NCBI GenBank assembly: GCA_019314085.1
Contig: JAFCZZ010000173.1
Span: 1-5,125, forward strand
Reading direction: 5' to 3'
Length of the DNA: 5,125 nucleotides
From: Deltaproteobacteria bacterium
GTDB lineage: Bacteria; Desulfobacterota; Syntrophia; Syntrophales; UBA2210
Of this stretch, positions 1 through 5,125 are shown in pieces (the stretch's first letter is position 1; each line of letters starts with the position of its first letter). The translations under genes and the position numbers were made by a program. The notes under the pieces are model-generated. The model saw nothing but the letters and a program-made list of their open reading frames with translations. It did no database searches and was not told where the DNA came from.

Positions 1-326
1 TCATGGCGGAATCGAGTTATAATCCCAGGGCCGTTTCCAAGAGGGGCGCACGCGGGCTCATGCAGCTCATGCCAACAACGGCAAAGTCTCTCGGTGTGAA
101 GGACAGTTTTAATCCTGAGCATAATATACATGGCGGGGTTAAATACTTTAAACGGCTTCTCGACAGATTCGACGGGGATACCGGGATGGCCCTCGCGGCA
201 TACAACGCCGGGAGCAAAAAGGTCAGAAAATACAAGGGAATACCGCCATTCAAGGCCACACGACACTATATCAAGAGGGTCTTTTCCTACTACAACCGCT
301 ACAAGACGGACTCTGACCGGGTATAG
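1..326 (+). CDS. Lytic transglycosylase, SLT domain (C-terminal part, cut by window edge)
   Basis: This is the C-terminal part of a Slt/MltC-type lytic transglycosylase. The family cleaves the MurNAc-GlcNAc bond of peptidoglycan and leaves 1,6-anhydro-MurNAc ends; it acts in the periplasm. Numbering from the ATG at base 3, the hallmarks appear in order: AESSYNP with the presumed catalytic Glu3 (bases 9-11), GARGLMQLMPTTA (15-27), NIHGGVKYF (41-49), ALAAYNAG (63-70) and a closing IPPF..TRHYIKRV segment (80-93). The ATG is not the true start: it lies inside the catalytic helix, only two residues before the Glu, and the frame stays open to the left edge. The signal peptide and any N-terminal domains are therefore outside the window. 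The protein ends at TAG 324-326, shortly after the catalytic domain, in a basic, Tyr-rich tail. It converges on the efflux operon and nothing suggests a shared function. The family call is firm; the subfamily is not decidable. Confidence 0.93.
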   Translation, partial: MAESSYNPRAVSKRGARGLMQLMPTTAKSLGVKDSFNPEHNIHGGVKYFKRLLDRFDGDTGMALAAYNAGSKKVRKYKGIPPFKATRHYIKRVFSYYNRYKTDSDRV

Positions 327-403
327 GCGTAACCGGGCGGGGAATCTCGTGTTGTTAAGGGAACTGTTTGTTTCGTACTCGCTCGCTTACCCCGCTGTTC
401 CAT

Positions 404-1801
404 TCAATCGCCTCCACCCCCCAGTACCGCGTACAGTCTCACGCGGCCGGCAAGCTTCGCCAGCAATCCCTGTTCAGAACTGTATAACGACCGGTGCGCA
501 TCAAGGACGCCCAGATAACTGTCAATCCCCTTCATATAGCGTTCGTTCGAGAGGCGGTAGGTTTCCGCAACGGCATCCACCAGGGATTGTTGCGCCGATA
601 CCTGCTCGTCGACCGTCCCCCGTACGGCAAGGGCATCGGCCACCTCCCTGAATGCCACCTGAATAGTCCTCTCATACCGGGTCAGGACGATTTCCCGCTG
701 TGCCTTGCTCACCCGCAGCGCGGCCCACGTCCGGGCATCAAAGATCGGTATCGTAATCCGCGGCACAAAACTCCAGGTAGCCGAGCCGGAGCTGAACAGA
801 CCGGACAGCTCGGCGCTTGCGGTTCCCGCCGTGGTGGTCAGAGAAATGCGGGGGAAAAGGGCCGCCCGTGCCGCGCCGACAAAGGCATAGGCCCCCCGGA
901 GCCGGTGCTCCGCCGCCATGATATCGGGCCGGTTCAGAAGCGCCTCGGAGGACAGGCCCGGAGAAATGTCTTTTGGGGGGGTGACGCTGCTCAGCTCCGC
1001 GGGCAGGAGATCTTCGGGCACCGGAGAACCGGCCAGAAGGTCCAGGGCATTGCGGTCCTGCGCCGCCAGTCGCGTGTAGCGGGCGAGATCGCCCCGGGCC
1101 GCTTCAACCTGAGCTTGGGCTCGACGCAGATCCAGTTCGTTCGCGAGTCCGACCCTATACCGATGCTGAATTAAGGTGTAGGCGGCCTCCTGAGACTCAA
1201 GGGTGAAACGTGCCAACTGCAGGGTCTCCCGATCGGCCGCAAGGGTCAAGTACGCATTGGCAACCTCGGATACAAGCAAAATCTGTACGCTGCGGCGGGC
1301 CTGCTCCGTGGCGAGATATTCTTGGAGCGCCTGATCTTTCAGGCTGCGGATACGGCCGAAGAAGTCTATTTCCCAGGAGGTGATACCCAGAGAGAAACTG
1401 TCTTTTTCCGATATCACAGATTTCCCGGTGGATGAGAGATCCGCCGGCACACGTTCCTTGCTCATGCTCCCCGCCGCATCAACCGAGGGAAACAATGCAG
1501 CCCGCTGAACACCATACAAAGCTCGCACCTTTTCGGCATTCAAGGCGGCAAGCCGCAGATCGCGGTTGTTATTCAGGGCCGTTCTGATAATCGTCTGCAG
1601 TTTTTGGTCGGTGAAGAATTCCTGCCACTTCAGCGCAGGGGCTGCCGCCGACCCGGACGCCTCCCGGACGCCCTCGTAGGCCGTCCCCTGCGGCCAGTCA
1701 TGAGGGACGGGGGCTTCAGGCCGCGTATATTCAGGGGCCAGGGAACAGCCGCCCAGGAAAAGGGTAATCCCAACCAGTATACAAAGAAGTGGTCTCCTCA
1801 T
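404..1801 (-). CDS. RND efflux outer-membrane lipoprotein channel (NodT/OprM family)
   Basis: This 465-residue protein is the outer-membrane exit duct of a tripartite efflux system, a TolC-like trimeric beta-barrel with a periplasmic alpha-barrel. A short lipoprotein signal peptide (MRRPLLC...) ends in the lipobox LGGC with Cys19 as the lipidation site. Ser follows at +2, compatible with outer-membrane sorting. Next come the NodT-family N-terminal signature PEYTRPEAPVP (23-33) and two OEP repeats. The repeats are recognisable from the paired segments AALFPSVDAAGS (101-112) and AALFPRISLTTTAG (313-326). Other family motifs are WEIDFFGRIRS (143-153), LLNRPDIMAAEHRLRGA (288-304), FREVADAL (384-391) and a glycine-rich C-terminus, YAVLGGGGD. 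The length is normal for the family. The ATG at 1801-1799 is preferred because it puts the signal peptide at the very N-terminus and has GAGGG nine bases upstream. The gene starts one base after the pump stop, so translation is probably coupled. Substrate range cannot be read from this protein. Confidence 0.95.
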   Translation of the reverse strand: MRRPLLCILVGITLFLGGCSLAPEYTRPEAPVPHDWPQGTAYEGVREASGSAAAPALKWQEFFTDQKLQTIIRTALNNNRDLRLAALNAEKVRALYGVQRAALFPSVDAAGSMSKERVPADLSSTGKSVISEKDSFSLGITSWEIDFFGRIRSLKDQALQEYLATEQARRSVQILLVSEVANAYLTLAADRETLQLARFTLESQEAAYTLIQHRYRVGLANELDLRRAQAQVEAARGDLARYTRLAAQDRNALDLLAGSPVPEDLLPAELSSVTPPKDISPGLSSEALLNRPDIMAAEHRLRGAYAFVGAARAALFPRISLTTTAGTASAELSGLFSSGSATWSFVPRITIPIFDARTWAALRVSKAQREIVLTRYERTIQVAFREVADALAVRGTVDEQVSAQQSLVDAVAETYRLSNERYMKGIDSYLGVLDAHRSLYSSEQGLLAKLAGRVRLYAVLGGGGD

Positions 1802-1802
1802 G

Positions 1803-4800
1803 TCATTGATCCCTCGGTGTATGTACAGCGTCTGTTTGTGCTGATTCCTTCTTCCGTTGTCTGCCGAAGAACTTTTCGATCAGGACATAGAAAAGGGGCG
1901 AAAAGATAATCACCAGGACGGTGGCGGTCACCATCCCCCCCAGTACGCTGGTGCCGATGGCGTTCATGGCCCCTGCTCCGGCGCCGGTGCTGATGGCAAG
2001 GGGCAGGACCCCGAAACCGAAGGCAAGCGAGGTCATGATGATCGGACGAAATCTGAGCTTTGCCCCTTCCAGGGTGGCCTCCATCAGCCCCATCCCCTGC
2101 TCCAGCCCACCCTTGGCGAACTGGACGATCAGGATGGCGTTCTTTGTGGCCAGGCCCAGGGTGGTTAGAAGACCGATCTGGAAATATATGTCGTTGGCCA
2201 ACCCCCGCATGCTCGTGGCGATGATGCCCCCGATAACGCCAAGGGGGAGGATCAGCAGGATCGAGATCGGAATGGTCCAGCTCTCGTACAGCGCCGCCAG
2301 GCACAGAAAGATCACGAATATGGAGAACGCGTACAGGAGGGGCGCCTGCGTACTCGACATCCGCTCCTGGTAGGAGAGGCCGGCCCAGTCAAACCCGATA
2401 CCCATGGGCAGTTTCCCAACCGCCTCCTCCATCGCCTGCATGGCCTCGCCCGAGCTCCTTCCCGCTGCCGGCTCCCCCCAGATGTTGAGGGAAGGAGAAC
2501 CGTTGAAGCGTGCCAGCCTGGGGGCGCCGGAGGCCCACCGGCCGGAGGCGAAGGAAGAGAAGGGGACCATCCTGCCCTGGGTATTCCGGACATACAGCTT
2601 GTCCAAATCATTGGGGAGCATGCGGTAGGGGGCGTCCGCCTGGACATACACCTTTTTCACCCTGCCGCCCTGGACAAAGTCATTGACATAGGAGCCCCCG
2701 AAGGCCGCCGAGATCGTATGGTGGATCGAGGTGATGGGAACCCCCAGGGCGCCCGCCTTCTCCCAGTCCACGTCGATGCGGTATTCCGACACATCCTCCA
2801 TGCTGTTGGGACGGACGGAGGTCAGCCGCGGGTCTCGTGCCGCTATGTCGAGAAGCTGGTACTGCGCTTCCATGAGTTTCTGGTGTCCGAGACCGCCCCG
2901 GTCCAGGAGTTCAAAGTCAAACCCCTTGGCCATGCCCAGCTCGGAAACCGCAGGGGGTGGGAAGGCAAAGACCATGGCGCCCCGGATACTTCCAAGGGCT
3001 TTCGTCGCCCGCCCGGCGATGGCCTTGACCCGCAGGTCTTCCCGCTCTCGGAGTTCCCAGTCCTTCAACTTGATAAACACCATGCCGTTATTCTGCGCCC
3101 TCCCGGAAAAACCGTAGCCGGAAAGGATAAAGGTAGACACCACCGTTTCTTTCTCGTGTGTATGAAAATAGGCCTCAATCTGCTTCGAGATCGCCTTGGT
3201 CTGCTCCAGCGTGGAGCCGCTCGGGAGGATCACCTGGGCGAAGATTGTCCCCTGGTCTTCATCGGGGAGGTAGGCGGTGGGCATGCGTATAAACAGGATT
3301 CCCATGGCCGCGACGATGACGATAAAAACAACAATATATCGCAGCGTCTTGGAAAAAGAATGATCGACAAGCCGTACATAGAGGTTCCGTATTCCGAAGA
3401 ACACGCGGTCGAACCACAGGAAAAAGGGGCGCAGAAAGAAGATCGCGTTTTCCGCCGGTTCATGCCCGGCCTTAACCGGCTTAAGGAGAGATGCGCAGAG
3501 GACCGGTGTCAGGATCAATGCCACGGCTACCGACAGGGGCATGGCGGCGATGATGGTCACGGAAAACTGGCGGTAGATGACGCCGGTGGACCCGGGGAAG
3601 AAGGCCATAGGGCCGAAGACCGCCGAGAGGACCAGTCCGATTCCGATCAGAGCGCTGGTGATCTGTTCCATGGACTTGGCCGTGGCCTCTTTGGGGGGGA
3701 GCCCTTCTTCTGCCATGATCAGCTCGACATTTTCCACCACCACGATGGCGTCGTCGACCAGGAGGCCAATGGCCAGCACCATGGCGAACATGGTCAGCAT
3801 GTTGATCGAAAAGCCGAAGATCCCCAGCATCGCGAAGGTCCCCAGGATCACCACCGGCACCGCGATGGTCGGGATCAGGGTGGCTCTCATGTTTCCCAGG
3901 AAGAGCCACATGACCAGGAAGACCAGAATGATCGCCTCGAAAAGGGTCTTCACCACCTCATTGATGGCCACTTTGATGAAGAGGGTGGAGTCCATGGGGT
4001 AGACGACCTTCATGCTCGCGGGCAGGAACCGGAGCATCTCCGCCATCTTTGCCTTGACGGCGTCGGCCACATCCAGGGCGTTGGCACCGGCCGCCTGCCG
4101 TACGGCGATCCCCGCGATAGGCATTCCGTTATAGGCGGTCTCGACATCGTAATACTCGGTCCCCAGCTCCGTTCGGCCTACATCGCTGATCCTCACGACG
4201 GAGCCGTCCGGATTGATTCGGATGGGGATGGCGGCGAACTCGTCCGGCGTCTTGAGCATGTTCTGGACAACGATGGAGGCGTTCAGGCGCTGGCCTTCCA
4301 CCGCGGGTCCTCCCCCAAACTGCCCGGCGGAGACCTCCACATTGTAGGCCTTGAGCGCCGTGACCACTTCCTCCACCGTCAGACGATACGCCGTCAGTTT
4401 GCCGGGGTCGAGCCAGACGCGCATCGCATACCCGGCGCCGAAGACCTCCACCTCCCCTACTCCCGGCACCCGGGCCAGGACACTCTCCATGTTGGATTTG
4501 GCGTAGTCCCTCAAATCCTTGCCGTCCATGCTGCCGTCTTCCGAGATCAGCCCCACGAACAGCAGGTAATTCCTGGTGGATTTGCGGACGTTGACCCCCT
4601 GTTTCTGAACAACGTCGGGAAGGCTCGACATGGCGAGTTGGAGCTTGTTCTGCACCTGTGTCCACGCGATGTCCGGGTCGGTCCCGGCCTCAAAGGTCAT
4701 ATCGATACGGCAGGCGCCCGCCGAATCGCTGGTCGCGGACATATAGAGCAGATTTTCGAAACCGGTCATCTTCTGCTCGATGATCTGGGTCACGCTGTTT

Positions 4801-4976
4801 TCAACGGTCTCCGCCGAGGCCCCCGGGTAGATGGCAGACAGGGAGATGGTCGGCGGAGCGATGGGAGGATACTGGGAGATGGGCAGGTTATATATCGCAA
4901 GCCCCCCCGCCGCCATCGTGATGATCGCGATGACCCAGGCAAACACCGGCCGGTCCAGGAAAAATTTCGACAGCAT
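1803..4976 (-). CDS. RND multidrug efflux transporter, inner-membrane pump (HAE-1/AcrB-MexB type)
   Basis: This 1057-residue, full-length member of the hydrophobe/amphiphile efflux-1 RND family (AcrB is 1049 aa) exports hydrophobic compounds by proton antiport. It starts with the typical MLSKFFLDRPVFAWVIAI, with TM1 at about 10-28. A large periplasmic loop follows (about 31-338), then TM2-TM6 (about 340-497), TM7 (about 543-563), a second periplasmic loop (about 565-875) and TM8-TM12 (about 878-1034). The proton-relay residues are present: Asp408-Asp409 in GLLVDDAIVVVENVE (bases 3755-3750), Lys945 in TKNAILIV, and Arg975 in KLRFRPIIMTSLAF. By my alignment these match AcrB D407, D408, K940 and R971. 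GYGFSGRA (620-627) is the Gly-rich switch loop of the drug pocket. The aromatic pocket is also largely kept, which favours drug rather than metal export. The ATG at 4976-4974 has a strong Shine-Dalgarno. The gene lies between the adaptor (12 nt) and the channel (1 nt). There is no frameshift or missing key residue. The exact substrates are unknown. Confidence 0.97.
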   Translation of the reverse strand: MLSKFFLDRPVFAWVIAIITMAAGGLAIYNLPISQYPPIAPPTISLSAIYPGASAETVENSVTQIIEQKMTGFENLLYMSATSDSAGACRIDMTFEAGTDPDIAWTQVQNKLQLAMSSLPDVVQKQGVNVRKSTRNYLLFVGLISEDGSMDGKDLRDYAKSNMESVLARVPGVGEVEVFGAGYAMRVWLDPGKLTAYRLTVEEVVTALKAYNVEVSAGQFGGGPAVEGQRLNASIVVQNMLKTPDEFAAIPIRINPDGSVVRISDVGRTELGTEYYDVETAYNGMPIAGIAVRQAAGANALDVADAVKAKMAEMLRFLPASMKVVYPMDSTLFIKVAINEVVKTLFEAIILVFLVMWLFLGNMRATLIPTIAVPVVILGTFAMLGIFGFSINMLTMFAMVLAIGLLVDDAIVVVENVELIMAEEGLPPKEATAKSMEQITSALIGIGLVLSAVFGPMAFFPGSTGVIYRQFSVTIIAAMPLSVAVALILTPVLCASLLKPVKAGHEPAENAIFFLRPFFLWFDRVFFGIRNLYVRLVDHSFSKTLRYIVVFIVIVAAMGILFIRMPTAYLPDEDQGTIFAQVILPSGSTLEQTKAISKQIEAYFHTHEKETVVSTFILSGYGFSGRAQNNGMVFIKLKDWELREREDLRVKAIAGRATKALGSIRGAMVFAFPPPAVSELGMAKGFDFELLDRGGLGHQKLMEAQYQLLDIAARDPRLTSVRPNSMEDVSEYRIDVDWEKAGALGVPITSIHHTISAAFGGSYVNDFVQGGRVKKVYVQADAPYRMLPNDLDKLYVRNTQGRMVPFSSFASGRWASGAPRLARFNGSPSLNIWGEPAAGRSSGEAMQAMEEAVGKLPMGIGFDWAGLSYQERMSSTQAPLLYAFSIFVIFLCLAALYESWTIPISILLILPLGVIGGIIATSMRGLANDIYFQIGLLTTLGLATKNAILIVQFAKGGLEQGMGLMEATLEGAKLRFRPIIMTSLAFGFGVLPLAISTGAGAGAMNAIGTSVLGGMVTATVLVIIFSPLFYVLIEKFFGRQRKKESAQTDAVHTPRDQ
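1811..1815 (-). promoter_or_regulatory. Shine-Dalgarno of the channel gene, inside the end of the pump gene
   Basis: On the minus strand, GAGGG lies nine bases before the ATG at 1801. It sits within the codons for the last residues of the pump (around TPRDQ). The pump stop TGA (1805-1803) is separated from the channel ATG by one base. This arrangement favours reinitiation or translational coupling. Confidence 0.65.
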
Positions 4977-4980
4977 CTCG

Positions 4981-4987
4981 CTCCTCC
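4981..4987 (-). promoter_or_regulatory. Shine-Dalgarno of the RND pump gene
   Basis: On the minus strand the sequence is GGAGGAG followed by CGAG and the ATG at 4976. This near-perfect anti-16S match lies in the 12-nt gap after the adaptor stop and fixes the pump start. GGAGG itself is six bases from the ATG. Confidence 0.85.
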
Positions 4988-4988
4988 G

Positions 4989-5125
4989 TTAGTCCAATGG
5001 TGATGAGGGCTTGGCAGCGGTGTCAGCCTCAGGACGGCTCACGTCGCCCCCGTTCAAAGATACCGCCTTGACCCGTGATCCGGGCCTCACCTTCTGTATT
5101 CCCTCCACGATGACCCGTTCGCCGG
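4989..5125 (-). CDS. RND efflux periplasmic adaptor (membrane fusion protein), C-terminal end only
   Basis: Reading leftward from the right edge gives a frame open to TAA at 4991-4989, with 44 complete codons in view. It begins GERVIVEGIQKVRPGSRVKA, the conserved C-terminal strand of the membrane-proximal domain in AcrA/MexA-type adaptors (typically GD.VIVEGLQKVRPG..V). A hydrophilic, Ser/Pro/Ala/Asp-rich tail follows and ends KPSSPLD. The family bridges the RND pump and the outer-membrane channel in the periplasm, usually anchored to the inner membrane by a lipid or an N-terminal helix. That part lies outside the window, so the anchor type cannot be judged. The stop lies 12 nt before the pump start, as expected for the first structural gene of an adaptor-pump-channel operon. 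The short visible length limits certainty, but motif and context agree. Confidence 0.88.
   Translation of the reverse strand, partial: GERVIVEGIQKVRPGSRVKAVSLNGGDVSRPEADTAAKPSSPLD

Noticed and set aside
3..5. ATG at base 3 as the start of a small 107-residue protein.
   Set aside because: It lies two residues before the catalytic Glu of the SLT fold. A protein starting there would lack the front of the catalytic domain and any export signal, so the gene is cut by the window edge rather than short.
337..395. Inverted repeat GCGGGG (337-342) / CCCCGC (390-395) in the convergent intergenic gap, considered as a terminator.
   Set aside because: The stem is only six base pairs with a loop of about 47 bases and no T-run follows on either strand. 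No convincing intrinsic terminator is visible between the two genes.
494..1174. A 226-codon open frame on the plus strand, opposite the channel gene.
   Set aside because: It is in the same codon-register antisense relation to a well-supported gene. It has Arg/Gly-rich composition and no family motifs.
1798..2304. A 168-codon minus-strand frame overlapping the pump C-terminus, and similar out-of-frame openings at 2312-2647, 3481-3909 and 4129-4665.
   Set aside because: All are alternative frames of the pump gene. They have Arg/Pro/His-rich translations typical of frame-shifted GC-rich DNA, and the pump frame itself is intact throughout.
1803..4976. Heavy-metal (CusA/CzcA-type) RND pump as an alternative identity.
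   Set aside because: The TM4 motif GLLVDDAIVVVENVE, the GFSGR.QN.G switch-loop region and the aromatic pocket match HAE-1 drug pumps. The methionine-based metal site context of CusA-type pumps is not evident.
2718..5003. A 761-codon open frame on the plus strand, antisense to most of the pump gene and running past its start.
   Set aside because: It is in exact codon register with the pump gene, so its stops could only arise opposite TTA, CTA or TCA codons, which this GC-rich gene avoids in that stretch. The translation is rich in Gly, His, Asp and Arg, with low-complexity runs and no recognisable domain. It is a codon-usage shadow.

Overview
The window carries the end of a tripartite multidrug-efflux operon of a Gram-negative bacterium on the minus strand. 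The end of an unrelated murein-hydrolase gene converges on it from the plus strand. A lipobox-bearing outer-membrane channel, an AcrB-type RND pump and an AcrA-type adaptor require a two-membrane cell. GC content is moderately high. The way the transglycosylase and pump read suggests to me a deltaproteobacterial (Desulfobacterota-like) or similar proteobacterial source, but this is an impression from family resemblance, not a demonstrated assignment.

Layout: bases 1-326 (+) hold the C-terminal part of an SLT-family lytic transglycosylase whose N-terminus lies outside the window. Bases 327-403 are a short convergent intergenic gap with no convincing terminator. Bases 404-1801 (-) encode a complete NodT/OprM-type outer-membrane lipoprotein channel. 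Bases 1803-4976 (-) encode a complete 1057-residue HAE-1 type RND transporter. Bases 4989-5125 (-) are the last 44 codons of the membrane-fusion (adaptor) protein, which continues beyond the right edge.

The minus-strand genes run in the order adaptor, pump, channel. The gaps are 12 nt and 1 nt and each downstream gene has a Shine-Dalgarno sequence, so they very likely form one transcription unit. The pump takes amphiphilic substrates from the periplasm or the outer leaflet of the inner membrane using the proton gradient. The adaptor links it to the channel, which opens to the outside. Any operon promoter or regulator gene would lie beyond the right edge.

The region is fully explained by known families. 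I found no mobile element, CRISPR array, RNA gene or candidate novel system. The long antisense reading frames here are by-products of codon usage in the real genes.
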